From contig JAFSCP010000008.1 of the NCBI GenBank assembly GCA_017436705.1, positions 28,696-92,695 on the forward strand: a DNA stretch of 64,000 nt, read 5' to 3'. The first letter of the stretch is position 1, and the number at the start of each line of letters is the position of its first letter. The stretch is from Bacillota bacterium (GTDB lineage: Bacteria; Bacillota; Clostridia; Peptostreptococcales; Anaerovoracaceae). The notes under the pieces were generated by a model. That model was not told the origin of the DNA. It searched no databases and was given only the letters and a program-made list of their open reading frames with translations. Below, piece by piece: positions 1 to 9,495 of this stretch. Made by a program: the position numbers and the translations under genes.

Positions 1-1002
1 GTTATTGAGCATCTGGGAGTCGGCAGTATTTCTTGTGAACTTCAGGTTCTTGAAATCAAGCGGATGATCGCCCTTAAGGATATATGCCTTGGTTTCTTCA
101 TCGAATACCTGAGCATTCTTTTTGAAAACTTCTGTAGCAGTAGTTGCCATCGGGCTGTCAATGTAAACATTCACATCTCCGAGAATATCCTTGTATTCCG
201 GATGTTCTTCATAGAACATGTTGAACTGGAAAATCAGTTCCTGAGTTCTGCCCACTGCAAAAGATGGAATGATAACGCTTCCGCCTCTCTTCACAGTGTC
301 AATTGTAATATTGATAAGTTCATCGATGCTTGTGGAGTTTGCAGGGTGAAGTCTGTTGCCGTATGTAGTTTCCATGATTACATAATCAGCTTTTTTAATC
401 TTAACAGGGTTTCTTAAGATTGGTCTTTCTTCAACCCCAAGGTCACCTGAGAAAACAATCTTGGAAGTTGTTTCGCCTTCAGTAACCCAGAGTTCTGTAA
501 TAGCAGAACCTAAAATGTGGCCTGCATCGTTGAAAACGATTTTGATATCTTCGTTAAGTTCGATGAGCTGGTCGTAAAGAACAGGCTTAACCAGCTTAAG
601 TGCCGCTTCAGCATCCCTTGAAGTGTAAAGAGGCTGCACTGCCGGAAGACCTTTTCTGGCGTTCTTTCTTGTCTGGTTTTCCGCATCTTTTTCCTGAATG
701 TAAGCGCTGTCCTTGAGCATTACGTCAAGAAGATCCGCAGTTGCGTCTGTACAGTAAATATTGCCCTTGAATCCTCTTCTTACCAGAAGCGGAAGTCTGC
801 CGCAGTGGTCAATATGAGCATGGCTGAGAAGCACGCACTCAACTGCTGAAGGGTCAAACGGAAACTGTTCTTCGTTCTTTGCTTCTTCCTGTTTTCCCCC
901 CTGGAACATACCGCAGTCCAGAAGAATCTGGTGCTTGTCTGTAGTTAAAAGATGGCATGAGCCTGTTACATCTGTTGAAGCTCCACAAAATTTAATTTTC
1001 AT
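1..1002 (-). CDS. Beta-CASP metallo-beta-lactamase fold protein, C-terminus cut by window edge
   Basis: The first 334 codons are present and the frame runs off the window. The N-terminus opens with MKIKFCGASTDVTGSC and carries the metallo-beta-lactamase zinc motif HAHIDHCGRLP near residue 57; further on, the segments FSGDLG and METTYGN and the later FAVGRTQE follow the order expected of beta-CASP family hydrolases (RNA/DNA-processing nucleases related to CPSF-73). The zinc motif is HAHIDH rather than the HGHEDH of RNase J, so this is probably the YSH1-like branch of RNA-metabolising enzymes. The start has an AGGAGG site 8 bases upstream. It is the last visible gene of a minus-strand run beginning upstream of the GlpP homologue. 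Substrate unknown. Confidence 0.85.
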   Translation of the reverse strand, partial: MKIKFCGASTDVTGSCHLLTTDKHQILLDCGMFQGGKQEEAKNEEQFPFDPSAVECVLLSHAHIDHCGRLPLLVRRGFKGNIYCTDATADLLDVMLKDSAYIQEKDAENQTRKNARKGLPAVQPLYTSRDAEAALKLVKPVLYDQLIELNEDIKIVFNDAGHILGSAITELWVTEGETTSKIVFSGDLGVEERPILRNPVKIKKADYVIMETTYGNRLHPANSTSIDELINITIDTVKRGGSVIIPSFAVGRTQELIFQFNMFYEEHPEYKDILGDVNVYIDSPMATTATEVFKKNAQVFDEETKAYILKGDHPLDFKNLKFTRNTADSQMLNN

Positions 1003-1026
1003 CTTAATTTCCTCCTGAAAATTCAA

Positions 1027-1578
1027 TTATTTATAATCCCAAAGTTCTCTGGCTGCAGTGGATACACCTTTTGCGCCTGCCTCAAGAGCCTTGTCCACTT
1101 CTTCCTCGAACTCAACTAGTCCGCCTACAAGAATCGGTGTGTTTACCTTCTGAGCAAACTCAACGATTTTTTTACATACAACGCCAGGCATGATTTCAAC
1201 AATATCAGGCTTGGCAATTCTGATGGAATCTACCGCAGTATCCACAGAGTGAGAATCCACAATGAAAAAGCGATGAACAGTAACCAGCCCCAGATCCCTT
1301 GCCTGTCTGATCATACCGGTTTTGGTTGAAAGAATTCCGTCAGCACCTTTGCGTTTTACATACTCAAGACCTACCCTGTCCTTGCCGATACCATCAGCAA
1401 AGTCCATGTGGATGAAAAGTTTCTTTCCTGCGCTGTGAGCCCTTTCAATCTGTTCCTCTATGGAAAAAATATTGGTGTCGTGCAGGAAAATTACATCAAT
1501 CTGTGAATTAAGGGCCGCCTGAAAATCATCTTCAGTTCTTACGGCCGCTGCAACTTTTCTCTTACTGAATAAAGACAT
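1027..1578 (-). CDS. glpP: GlpP-family glycerol-3-phosphate responsive antiterminator
   Basis: This 183-residue protein matches the GlpP family in length and in its TIM-barrel-like alternation; landmarks are VIFLHDTNIF, KKLFIHMDFADGIGKD, GADGILSTKTGMI, IVEIMPGVV and PILVGGLVE. In Bacillus, GlpP binds glycerol-3-phosphate and prevents termination in the leader of glycerol genes. No glycerol genes occur in this window, so the target is elsewhere, or the protein has another ligand. It is 18 bases downstream of the PHP-domain gene and is probably co-transcribed with it. The start is preceded by a GGAGA site. Confidence 0.85.
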   Translation of the reverse strand: MSLFSKRKVAAAVRTEDDFQAALNSQIDVIFLHDTNIFSIEEQIERAHSAGKKLFIHMDFADGIGKDRVGLEYVKRKGADGILSTKTGMIRQARDLGLVTVHRFFIVDSHSVDTAVDSIRIAKPDIVEIMPGVVCKKIVEFAQKVNTPILVGGLVEFEEEVDKALEAGAKGVSTAARELWDYK

Positions 1579-1596
1579 TTCTCCATCATCTCCTGT

Positions 1597-2385
1597 CTAT
1601 TCTCCGTGAAAATCTGAACCTTCTGTAATATGTAAATGATACTTGCCTGCAAGTACCACAAATTTGATTGCATCTTCCTCTGAGTGGGAAGGATGATAAC
1701 ATTCCATACCCTTGAGACCTGCTTTTTTCAGGTTTTTTACAAGTGCGTCCATGTTGCTCCAGTATTCATCAGACCCTTTTTCGCCCAGACCTTTGATTTT
1801 GCCCGGATGTGCGAGGACTGCCATGCCGCCTGCGTTTTTCAGCAGTTCAATGGCCTCTGTTGTGGCCATCTTTGGACGGCGGATTGCCTTTACCTCCGGT
1901 GATTCAAAAATCTTTCCCGGCTGAAAAGCTTCAGAATAATCTGAAATATATCCCTTCTGCACCATATAGCGTGCAATGTTAGGTTTGCCCACATAGCCTT
2001 TTTTTGACTGACGTTCCAGCTCTTCAAGGCTGATTTCATAGCCCATCTCAGCCAGTTTTGCAATAAGGCGCTGGTTTCTTTCGCGGCGTTCTGCCTGAAG
2101 CTGAGCGCATTTTGCAGCCAGTTCAGGGTTTTCGTGGTCAAAATAATAACCAAGAATGTGAAGCTCACGGCCTTCGTATTCTGTTGAAAATTCAACCCCT
2201 GAAATCACTGCCATCTTGATTGCCTCACCGGCAATCTTTGCATCATGAACACCTCCGATACCATCGTGGTCTGTAATTGAAATCATATCATATTCCTGAT
2301 CGTGGTAATATGTTACCAGTTCCACAGGACTCATAGTCCCGTCTGAATAATATGAATGAACGTGAAAATCTGCTTTGTATGACAT
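1597..2385 (-). CDS. PHP-domain phosphoesterase (TrpH/RNase AM-like)
   Basis: A 262-residue PHP-domain protein. The metal-binding motifs are clear: DFHVHSYYSDG at the N-terminus, SITDHDGIGG around residue 38, EFSTEY around 66, AVLAHPGKI near 192 and GSDFHGE at the extreme C-terminus. This arrangement, with a helical insert between the second and third motifs, is that of the YciV/TrpH family, whose studied members hydrolyse 3',5'-nucleoside bisphosphates and trim short RNAs from the 5' end. The start codon directly abuts the TAG stop of the upstream DJ-1 gene, so the two are translationally coupled. The exact substrate is inferred from family only. Confidence 0.85.
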   Translation of the reverse strand: MSYKADFHVHSYYSDGTMSPVELVTYYHDQEYDMISITDHDGIGGVHDAKIAGEAIKMAVISGVEFSTEYEGRELHILGYYFDHENPELAAKCAQLQAERRERNQRLIAKLAEMGYEISLEELERQSKKGYVGKPNIARYMVQKGYISDYSEAFQPGKIFESPEVKAIRRPKMATTEAIELLKNAGGMAVLAHPGKIKGLGEKGSDEYWSNMDALVKNLKKAGLKGMECYHPSHSEEDAIKFVVLAGKYHLHITEGSDFHGE

Positions 2386-2928
2386 CTATTTTAAAATTAA
2401 GTCCTTTCTTAAATCTTCAGCCACCTGAGCTCCGCAGAATTCTTCCACTATTGCCAGTGCAAAATCCATAGCAGTGCCAGGTCCCTGTGACGTAATTATG
2501 TTTTCATCTTTAACAACCCTGCCCTGAGCCGGCTGTGCACCTGCAAGATGCTCCTCCATACCAGGGTAGATTGTAGCTTTCTTTTCTTCCAGCACTCCCA
2601 GTTTACCAAGAACCAGAGGTGCCGCGCAGATTGCAGAAATCTTTTTTCCTGCCTCAGCAAATTCTGTGATTTTTGCGCAAAGCCCTTCGTGGTCTCTCAG
2701 ACCGAATGTTCCCGGCAGGCCGCCCGGTAAAACGATCATCTGACACTCATTATAGTCCGCTTCTTCAAAAAGCACATCTGCTTCCACACCGATTCCGTGA
2801 GCGCCTTTCACCATCTTTTCGCCTGCAACTGAAACCAGCTGAACAGGCACCTCCACCCTTCTCAGCAGATCAACCACAGTAAGTGCTTCAAGTTCCTCAA
2901 ATCCATATGCTAAATGTACATAAACCAT
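2386..2928 (-). CDS. DJ-1/PfpI family protein
   Basis: A 180-residue single-domain protein of the DJ-1 (ThiJ/PARK7) family. The nucleophile elbow AICAAPLVLG places the conserved cysteine at residue 101, and the acidic partner lies in GFEELEAL near residue 11; VLPGGLPG around 67-74 forms the usual oxyanion loop. Members act as glyoxalase/deglycase-like or redox-protective enzymes, and the true activity of bacterial copies is debated. The start is well supported by an AGGAGG site. It is the first of the DJ-1/PHP/GlpP group after the membrane protein gene. Confidence 0.88.
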   Translation of the reverse strand: MVYVHLAYGFEELEALTVVDLLRRVEVPVQLVSVAGEKMVKGAHGIGVEADVLFEEADYNECQMIVLPGGLPGTFGLRDHEGLCAKITEFAEAGKKISAICAAPLVLGKLGVLEEKKATIYPGMEEHLAGAQPAQGRVVKDENIITSQGPGTAMDFALAIVEEFCGAQVAEDLRKDLILK

Positions 2929-2953
2929 GGGTTACCTCCTTATATATGAATTA

Positions 2954-3616
2954 TCAATAGAACAACCTTGGCGGTTTGGTCACCAGATAATTTACGTAAA
3001 TTGCCACTGCAGTAACAATCACCGTCATCATTATCAGGAAAATTGCTGCCATGTTAAGAAAATCCACTCCTAACAGTTCCAACAGCTGTGATTCCTCACC
3101 CATCGGTGTTATTCCAACATATTTAAAAATCCTGTCACGGCCCTGGTTTGTTGCCATAACAAGCATTTCTGCCCCTGCCATAAGCAGAGTCATTACCATA
3201 CTGATTTTGAACATGTCTGACAGAACCTTTTTCTTACCATCTCTGATAAAATGTGCGTAAATGCTCACTGTAAGTATAAGGCTGACAACGCAGACTATGG
3301 CACTGATATCCAGTGCCCTTTTTACTGCCATCATATTCTGCCCTTCTTCCTCAGTAAAAACGCTTTCATGATCGTATCCTGTAAACTCCAGTACCTCGAA
3401 TTTTTCAGGATTCCATGAATTCATAAAGCCTGCAATTTCTCCGGCCATTTCGTTGCTGCTCAAACTTGTATAAATACCGTCAACAGCGCGTGAGTCGTTA
3501 AAATAGAAGCTGTAAACCATCTCAGAACGGAAAATCATGTTCTGAGAAAGGCTTATGATAAAGACTGCAATGGTAAATATTAAGATTATTGAACAGAATC
3601 TGTTAAAAATCTTCAC
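2954..3616 (-). CDS. DUF1461 (TIGR01906) integral membrane protein
   Basis: A 220-residue protein with a membrane segment at the N-terminus (about residues 8-25), a non-cytoplasmic domain of about 75 residues, and three more hydrophobic segments toward the C-terminus. The motif VFTEEEGQNMMAVKRAL matches the F(T/S)xxExxHMxDVK signature I associate with the TIGR01906/DUF1461 family. Function is unknown. Translation starts at a GTG codon at 3614-3616 with GGGGGAGAAGG upstream. It follows the pduL terminator and is therefore likely to have its own promoter. Confidence 0.7.
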   Translation of the reverse strand: MKIFNRFCSIILIFTIAVFIISLSQNMIFRSEMVYSFYFNDSRAVDGIYTSLSSNEMAGEIAGFMNSWNPEKFEVLEFTGYDHESVFTEEEGQNMMAVKRALDISAIVCVVSLILTVSIYAHFIRDGKKKVLSDMFKISMVMTLLMAGAEMLVMATNQGRDRIFKYVGITPMGEESQLLELLGVDFLNMAAIFLIMMTVIVTAVAIYVNYLVTKPPRLFY

Positions 3617-3639
3617 TTAAACCTTCTCCCCCATTATAC

Positions 3640-3684
3640 AAAGAAAGGGGTAATGGCCCCGCCTTTACCCTTTTCTTATGTAAA
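3640..3684 (-). terminator. Intrinsic terminator after pduL
   Basis: On the minus strand a hairpin with arms AAGGGTAA and TTACCCCTT encloses a GC-rich loop and is followed by TTCTTTG. It lies just after the pduL stop codon and separates it from the DUF1461 gene. Confidence 0.6.
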
Positions 3685-3706
3685 ATTCTTAATTTAATCG
3701 ATTTAA

Positions 3707-4279
3707 TTACTTGATGATTGTGCATACTGCATCAGGACCGCATCCTGCTGCATTGCCTTCGTCTGTATCAAGGTGAACTTCTCTTTCGTGCTTGGAACCA
3801 GCTCTTACGAGAACATTGTCAAATACAAGGCCTCTTTCGCCTTCAATCTTGATGCTTACGAATTCGCCGTCCTTAACGCCAGCTTCAGCCGCCTGTTCAT
3901 CATTTAAATGAACGTGTCTTAAAGCTACCATTACGCCGTGGTCAAGTTCAACAGTGCCGCAAGGTCCTACGATTGTGCAGCCTGGAGTACCTTCAAGCTT
4001 ACCGGATTCTCTTACTGGTGCCTTGATGCCGATTGTTCTTGCGTCAGTCATAGCAAGTTCTACCTGAGTTTCTGGTCTTGCAGGACCAAGTACTCTGATG
4101 CCCTTTAAAGTGCCCTTAGGACCAACGATGTCTACTTTTTCTTCAGCAGCAAACTGGCCTGGCTGTACTAAAGGCTTAGTTGGAGTCAGTTCGTGACCCT
4201 TACCGAAAAGAACTTCAATATGTTCTGCGCTTAAATGAAGGTGCTTGTTTGATAAACCGATTTTTACTTCGTATGCCAT
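3707..4279 (-). CDS. pduL: Phosphate propanoyltransferase/phosphotransacylase PduL
   Basis: A 190-residue PduL. It catalyses exchange of CoA and phosphate on short acyl groups (propionyl- or acetyl-CoA to acyl phosphate). The zinc-binding histidine sets typical of the two PduL domains are visible: NKHLHLS near residue 11, RHVHLND near 122 and the later DTDEGNA region; the family repeat structure is retained. There is no N-terminal encapsulation peptide and there are no microcompartment genes nearby, so this is a free cytosolic enzyme, probably serving as the cell's phosphotransacetylase in ATP-yielding acyl-phosphate formation with an acetate/propionate kinase encoded elsewhere. A strong AGGAG site precedes the ATG. 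Confidence 0.93.
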   Translation of the reverse strand: MAYEVKIGLSNKHLHLSAEHIEVLFGKGHELTPTKPLVQPGQFAAEEKVDIVGPKGTLKGIRVLGPARPETQVELAMTDARTIGIKAPVRESGKLEGTPGCTIVGPCGTVELDHGVMVALRHVHLNDEQAAEAGVKDGEFVSIKIEGERGLVFDNVLVRAGSKHEREVHLDTDEGNAAGCGPDAVCTIIK

Positions 4280-4348
4280 TGATATATATCTCCTTTGCTA
4301 AATAAAAATGAACTGTGTGATATGTTATTAATATATTCAGGAAAGCTT

Positions 4349-4873
4349 TTAGCCTTCGAGATAACTGATGTAAGGTAAGTTTCTGTACTTCTGGTCGTAG
4401 TCAAGACCATAGCCGATGACGAAGAGATTGTCAATCTCAAAGCCTACATAGTCTGCTTTCAGGTCAACCAGTCTTCTTGACGGCTTGTCAAGCATTGTAC
4501 AGATTTTAATGCTCTTAGGGTTTCTGTCTGCAAGGTATGCCTTCAGATGCTTGAGAGTTGTGCCTGTGTCAACAATATCCTCAATAATGATTACATTCTT
4601 GTTGTAAATATCGCCTTCCAGGTCTTTTTTAACTTTTACGACGCCGGAAGTTGTTGTACCTGAACCATAGCTGGAAGCCATCATAAAGTCGATTTCAGCA
4701 TCGTTGGTTATATACTTCATCATGTCTGCCATCCACATTACTGCGCCCCTGAGAGTTCCTACAATGTAAACTTCTTCACCTTCGTAGTCCTTTGAGATCT
4801 GCGCTCCCAGTTCTGCTGCTCTGGCTTCAATCTGCTCCTTGGTAAAGAGAATTTTTCCTTTTACTTCACTCAT
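4349..4873 (-). CDS. hpt: Hypoxanthine phosphoribosyltransferase
   Basis: A 174-residue purine salvage enzyme that transfers phosphoribose from PRPP to hypoxanthine/guanine. The PRPP-binding motif VIIIEDIVDTGTTL lies near residues 94-107, preceded by the flexible-loop segment MMASSYGSGTTTSG; the base-binding aspartate region is DYVGFEIDNLFVIGYGLDYD. Length and motif order are typical of bacterial Hpt. It starts 3 bases after the stop of the DUF1232 gene and is therefore coupled to it. Confidence 0.95.
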   Translation of the reverse strand: MSEVKGKILFTKEQIEARAAELGAQISKDYEGEEVYIVGTLRGAVMWMADMMKYITNDAEIDFMMASSYGSGTTTSGVVKVKKDLEGDIYNKNVIIIEDIVDTGTTLKHLKAYLADRNPKSIKICTMLDKPSRRLVDLKADYVGFEIDNLFVIGYGLDYDQKYRNLPYISYLEG

Positions 4874-4876
4874 ACT

Positions 4877-5227
4877 TTACTCCTCATCATTGGTGTTAAT
4901 ATTGCTGTTACTATTATTTACCTCAAAAGTGACCCCTTCAACCAGGTTTTCCGAGCTAAAGTCTTTTGAGTAATCTACGGTCTTTTCACCGTTCCAGTAC
5001 TGGTCCAGAGTGTCTGACAAGTGGGAGATAATCCACAGCCACAGCACAATGTCATCCACAAAACTGAAAGGGAAAATAACCACCGGTATTAAATCAACAG
5101 GAAGCAGCAAGTATATGATACCGAAGATAACAAGAACCTTTTTGCGCTTAGGCACGGTCTTGTCCTTCATCATACTCGCTATTGCCTTTATCCTATTTAT
5201 TATAAACCTAAAACTCAAAAATTGCAT
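4877..5227 (-). CDS. DUF1232 (YkvA-like) small membrane protein
   Basis: A 116-residue protein with the DUF1232 signature: a basic stretch (DKTVPKRKKVLVI) followed by YLLLPVDLIPVVIFPFSFVDDIVLWLW, which gives a proline-interrupted hydrophobic hairpin and the conserved L-P-x-D-L-I-P and D-D pairs. The C-terminal 30 residues are Asn/Ser rich. Function unknown. The likely ribosome site (GGAGG) lies inside the end of engB, 12 bases from the ATG. Confidence 0.8.
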   Translation of the reverse strand: MQFLSFRFIINRIKAIASMMKDKTVPKRKKVLVIFGIIYLLLPVDLIPVVIFPFSFVDDIVLWLWIISHLSDTLDQYWNGEKTVDYSKDFSSENLVEGVTFEVNNSNSNINTNDEE

Positions 5228-5234
5228 CTACTAT

Positions 5235-5822
5235 TTAGTCCTCCAACAATTTTTCTATCTCCGCAAGGAGTTTGTCGTGGCCTTCTCTCTTCAGAGAGGA
5301 CACAGGAATAATAATATCTTCCGGTCCGAGTTTTAATGTCTGTCTTATTACTTTCATGCACTTCTGCATTTCGTTTCTGGAAACTTTGTCAGCCTTGGTT
5401 GCCACAATGAGACCGTCCAGTCCGTAGTGTCTCAGGTAATCGTACATCTGCACGTCCTGAGCAGACGGTGCATGGCGGATGTCCACCAGCTGAATTACCT
5501 TTTTAAGTCCCTGACGGTTCTGGAAGTATTCTTCCATCATGTCACCCCAGTTTTCGGTCATGCTCTTTGAAACTTTGGCATAACCGTAACCTGGCAGGTC
5601 AACGATTCTGAAAGCATCGTTGATGCGGTAAAAGTTGATGGTTCTTGTTTTACCAGGACTTCCGGATACGCGGGCCAGACTCTTGCGGTTTGTGAGAAGG
5701 TTCAGAAGTGAGGATTTACCTACATTGGATCTTCCCGCAAAGGCCACTTCCGGCACATTGTCTTCAGGATACTGGCTTTTTTTAACTGCTACTGTTTCCA
5801 GTTCTGCTTTCTTTACTATCAT
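5235..5822 (-). CDS. engB: Ribosome-biogenesis GTPase EngB/YsxC
   Basis: A 195-residue GTPase of the TrmE-Era-like EngB family, required for 50S subunit maturation. G-motifs in order: GRSNVGKSS (P-loop, about residues 30-38), the switch-I threonine region KTRTINFY, DLPGYGYAK (G3) and ATKADK (G4), with SSL at G5. It follows lon with a 16-base gap; the lon-engB order is conserved in many Firmicutes. Confidence 0.95.
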   Translation of the reverse strand: MIVKKAELETVAVKKSQYPEDNVPEVAFAGRSNVGKSSLLNLLTNRKSLARVSGSPGKTRTINFYRINDAFRIVDLPGYGYAKVSKSMTENWGDMMEEYFQNRQGLKKVIQLVDIRHAPSAQDVQMYDYLRHYGLDGLIVATKADKVSRNEMQKCMKVIRQTLKLGPEDIIIPVSSLKREGHDKLLAEIEKLLED

Positions 5823-5838
5823 AATACCATACTTTCTG

Positions 5839-8157
5839 CTATTTTACAAATGCATACTCCAAAGCTTCTTTAGCTCTTCCGAGTAAAACGAATTTCAGCT
5901 GTTTTCTTACTGCCTGCGGAATATCGTCGATGTCGGCTTCATTCTCTGCAGGCAGAAGGATCGTTCTGATTCCGGCTCTGTGAGCTGCCAGAACCTTTTC
6001 CTTGATGCCGCCTACAGGAAGAACCTTGCCGCGGAGAGTGATTTCCCCTGTCATTGCAACGTCTTTGCGTACAGGAATTCCTGTAAGAGCGGACATTACT
6101 GATGTGAACATAGTCACGCCGGCAGAAGGGCCGTCCTTAGGCACTGCTCCTTCAGGAACATGGACGTGAAGGTCGTAGTTCTTGTAAAACTCTTTTTCAA
6201 TATCGAATTCTTCTGCAATGGAACGGATGTAGGTGATTGCCGCCTGTGCTGATTCCTGCATCACATCGCCCAGCTGGCCTGTGAGCTGAACCTTGCCGGT
6301 TCCCGGAATCCTGGCAGTTTCAACAAAGAGAGTATCTCCTCCCACCTGTGTCCATGCCATGCCGGTTACAACGCCGACTTCACTTTCGCCTTCAACTACG
6401 TCATATCTGTATTTTTTCTTACCCAGGTATGATTCCAGGCTTGCCGGAGTAATTTTGAAGGATGTTCCTTTTTTAGTAACAATCTTACGTGCTACCTTAC
6501 GGCAGAGGCTGCCGATTTCTCTTTCAAGATTACGCACGCCAGATTCTCTTGTGTAGTAGTTGATCAGGTCTCTGAGAGATTTTTCGCTGATGGAGAAATT
6601 CCTTGCCTTCAGTCCGTGAGCCTTGATCTGTTTAGGCACCAGGTACTGCTGTGCAATTTTAACTTTTTCTTCTTCAGTGTAGCCTGAAACTTCTATGATT
6701 TCCATTCTGTCAAGAAGTGGTCTTGGAATGGTTGATGTGCTGTTTGCTGTGGTGATGAACATTACCTTGGAAAGGTCAAAAGGAATATCCAGGAAATGGT
6801 CTGTGAAGTCCTTGTTCTGTTCAGGGTCCAGAACTTCCAGCAGTGCAGATGCAGGGTCACCCTTGAAGTCTGCGCCGATTTTGTCCACTTCGTCAAAGAG
6901 GAAAACAGGGTTGTTGGTTCCCGCATCCTTGATTGAAGTAATGATTCTTCCCGGAATGGCTCCGATGTATGTTCTTCTGTGTCCTCTGATTTCAGCTTCA
7001 TCGCGGACGCCTCCAAGGGACATTCTCACGAATTCTCTGCCTGTTGATCTTGCGATGGAACGGGCGATGGAAGTCTTACCGACTCCCGGAGGACCTACAA
7101 GGCAGATGATAGGGCCCTTGAGGGCCTTGGAAAGATGAACAACTGCCAGGTATTCCAGAATTCTTTCTTTAACCTTTTCCAGTCCGTAGTGGTCCTCATT
7201 GAGGATTTTTTCGGCCTTTTTAAGGTCGGAGCTGGTCTTGGAAGAATTGTGCCATGGAAGACCTATAATAGTCTCCACATAGTTTCTGATTACTGCAGCA
7301 TCTGCTGAGTTAGGCGCCATCTTGGTGAACTTGCTGATTTCACGTTTAACCTTTTCGGTAATCTTTTCGCCGAGATCAAGCTTTTCAAGTTCTTCAGTCC
7401 ATCTTGCCGCTTCGCTGGCAGCTTCCTCGCCGTAACCCAGTTCATCCTGGATTGCCTTCATCTGCTCGCGGAGTATGTATTCCTTCTGGTTCTGCTTTAC
7501 GCTTTCCTGAACTTTCTCTGCGATTTCCTTTTCAAGGCTGAGCACCTGATTTTCTTCGGTAATAATTGTTGCTAGTCTTTCAAGTCTCTGCTTTACATCA
7601 AATGCTTCCAGGATTTCCTGTTTGTCGCTGATTTTGATGTTCATCTGCATTGCAATGGTATCAGCGAAAATATCAGGCTCGTGAATTGAGCTGATAAGAT
7701 CGTAAACTTCTTCCTTTACTGATGAATTGAGGCTCATATACTCATCAAAAGCATCGAGGACGCATCTCATCAAAGCTTCTGTTTCAATATCATCAGGCTC
7801 TGCCGGAATGATTTCTGCTTCTGAAATTTCAGTCTGGATATACGGTTCTTCTGTTAAAACATATTCCAGTTTAGCTCTGTACTGACCGTCCACAAGGACT
7901 CTCACAGCATCGCCCTGAATTTTAAGCATCTGTTTTACTTTTACAACTGTTCCCACATGGTAGTAATCATCCTGTGTGGGAATCAGAATATTTTCGTCAA
8001 TCTGGGAAGTCACAAACAGCAGCTTGTCGCCGTTCATGGCCGCCTCAAGTGCCTTTATGGATTTCTCTCTTCCTATATCAAAATGAAGAATAGTTCTCGG
8101 GAAGACTGAAAGTCCACGCAAAGGTATGCAAGGCATTACTATTCTTTCGTCAGACAT
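5839..8157 (-). CDS. lon: ATP-dependent protease Lon
   Basis: A 772-residue LonA protease: N-terminal substrate-recognition LAN domain (about 1-200), coiled-coil, AAA+ module with Walker [10 protein letters not shown] near 350 and a Walker B ending in FLFDEVDK, and a C-terminal protease domain. The catalytic dyad is visible as Ser678 in PKDGPSAG and Lys721 in GGIKEK. Lon degrades misfolded and regulatory proteins in the cytosol. The gene lies in the tig-clpP-clpX-lon-engB order, and a hairpin before it suggests partial transcriptional separation from clpX. Confidence 0.97.
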   Translation of the reverse strand: MSDERIVMPCIPLRGLSVFPRTILHFDIGREKSIKALEAAMNGDKLLFVTSQIDENILIPTQDDYYHVGTVVKVKQMLKIQGDAVRVLVDGQYRAKLEYVLTEEPYIQTEISEAEIIPAEPDDIETEALMRCVLDAFDEYMSLNSSVKEEVYDLISSIHEPDIFADTIAMQMNIKISDKQEILEAFDVKQRLERLATIITEENQVLSLEKEIAEKVQESVKQNQKEYILREQMKAIQDELGYGEEAASEAARWTEELEKLDLGEKITEKVKREISKFTKMAPNSADAAVIRNYVETIIGLPWHNSSKTSSDLKKAEKILNEDHYGLEKVKERILEYLAVVHLSKALKGPIICLVGPPGVGKTSIARSIARSTGREFVRMSLGGVRDEAEIRGHRRTYIGAIPGRIITSIKDAGTNNPVFLFDEVDKIGADFKGDPASALLEVLDPEQNKDFTDHFLDIPFDLSKVMFITTANSTSTIPRPLLDRMEIIEVSGYTEEEKVKIAQQYLVPKQIKAHGLKARNFSISEKSLRDLINYYTRESGVRNLEREIGSLCRKVARKIVTKKGTSFKITPASLESYLGKKKYRYDVVEGESEVGVVTGMAWTQVGGDTLFVETARIPGTGKVQLTGQLGDVMQESAQAAITYIRSIAEEFDIEKEFYKNYDLHVHVPEGAVPKDGPSAGVTMFTSVMSALTGIPVRKDVAMTGEITLRGKVLPVGGIKEKVLAAHRAGIRTILLPAENEADIDDIPQAVRKQLKFVLLGRAKEALEYAFVK

Positions 8158-8169
8158 AATTTTCCTCCG

Positions 8170-8208
8170 TTATTATATTTGCAAGCAAAACCCAGCGCAG
8201 GCCGGGTT
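8170..8208 (-). terminator. Hairpin between clpX and lon
   Basis: Minus-strand arms AAAACCC and GGGTTTT surround a short GC-rich loop directly after the clpX stop. It has only a short T run (GGGTTTTGC), so it may be a leaky terminator or a processing site rather than a full stop. Confidence 0.45.
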
Positions 8209-8213
8209 TTGTT

Positions 8214-9476
8214 CTATGCGATATTTTTGTTTTCTTCGCCGGTAATCAGTGTTGGCTGAGCACCGTTTTCAATGGTGTCCTTAGTGATGATACACTTCTT
8301 CACATCGTCTCTTGATGGAATATCGTACATGATGTCAGTCATCACGCCTTCAAGGATGCTTCTGAGGCCTCTTGCACCAGTCTTGCGCTCAATAGCCTTC
8401 TTTGCAACAGCTCTGATTGCTTCTTCTTCAATTTCAAGTTCAACACCGTCAATTCTGAAAAGCTTGCGGTACTGCTTGAGAATAGCATTCTTAGGCTCAG
8501 TGATAATCTTTACCAGTGCATCTTCGCTGAGCTCATCAAGCGTTACAATCACAGGCAGTCTTCCGATGAATTCAGGAATAAGACCGAACTTGAGCAGGTC
8601 TTCAGCCTGAACCAGTGAAAGAAGCTTGGATTCTTCCACCTTGTCAACCTTGATTTCAGAGTTGAAACCGATGACCTTGTCACCCATTCTTCTCTTGATG
8701 ATTTTGTCCAGTCCGTCGAAAGCACCGCCGCAGATGAACAGTACGTTTGTAGTATCAAACTGAATGAATTCCTGATGAGGATGCTTGCGTCCGCCCTGCG
8801 GTGGAACGTTGGCAACTGTACCTTCAAGAATCTTCAGCAGAGCCTGCTGCACGCCTTCACCGCTTACATCACGGGTAATGGACGGATTGTCGGAACGTCT
8901 TGAAATCTTGTCGATTTCGTCAACATAGATGATGCCCTTCTGAGCTTTTTCAACATCCCAGTCAGCCGCCTGAAGGAGCTTGAGCAGAATGTTTTCAACG
9001 TCTTCACCAACGTAACCTGCTTCTGTAAGTGCAGTAGCATCAGCGATGGCGAAAGGCACATCAAGAATCTTTGCCAGAGTCTGCGCCAGCAAAGTCTTGC
9101 CGGACCCTGTAGGTCCTATCATTACGATGTTGCTTTTCTGGATTTCAACACCGTCATCTTCGATTTTTAAGTTGTTGATTCTCTTGTAATGGTTATATAC
9201 TGCAACTGCGAGTGCCTTCTTCGCCTTATCCTGCTCGATTACGTAATCACCCAGGATTTCAGAAATTTCCTTTGGCTTAGGAAGTTTGCCGCTCATTTCG
9301 CTCTTAGGACCTTCTGCACCCTCCTCAACATTTTCCTTGAGGATTTCTGTGCAGATGTGGATGCACTCGTCACAGATATAAACCCCCGGGCCTGCCACCA
9401 GGCGGTTTACCTGACTCTGCGGTTTGCCGCAGAAAGAGCATTTCAGCTGCTTGTTTTCGTCAAAAGTATTGCTCAT
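8214..9476 (-). CDS. clpX: ATP-dependent Clp protease ATP-binding subunit ClpX
   Basis: A 420-residue AAA+ unfoldase that feeds substrates to ClpP. The N-terminal zinc-binding domain has cysteines at 13, 16, 35 and 38 (CSFCG and CDEC). Walker A is GPTGSGKT at 120-127, Walker B is [10 protein letters not shown], and the pore loop (GYVGEDV) and the ClpP-binding IGF-type loop (KVIGF region) are present. The gene is 19 bases downstream of clpP and has an AGGGG ribosome site. Confidence 0.97.
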   Translation of the reverse strand: MSNTFDENKQLKCSFCGKPQSQVNRLVAGPGVYICDECIHICTEILKENVEEGAEGPKSEMSGKLPKPKEISEILGDYVIEQDKAKKALAVAVYNHYKRINNLKIEDDGVEIQKSNIVMIGPTGSGKTLLAQTLAKILDVPFAIADATALTEAGYVGEDVENILLKLLQAADWDVEKAQKGIIYVDEIDKISRRSDNPSITRDVSGEGVQQALLKILEGTVANVPPQGGRKHPHQEFIQFDTTNVLFICGGAFDGLDKIIKRRMGDKVIGFNSEIKVDKVEESKLLSLVQAEDLLKFGLIPEFIGRLPVIVTLDELSEDALVKIITEPKNAILKQYRKLFRIDGVELEIEEEAIRAVAKKAIERKTGARGLRSILEGVMTDIMYDIPSRDDVKKCIITKDTIENGAQPTLITGEENKNIA

Positions 9477-9495
9477 TAACTTTCCCCTTTCTCTG

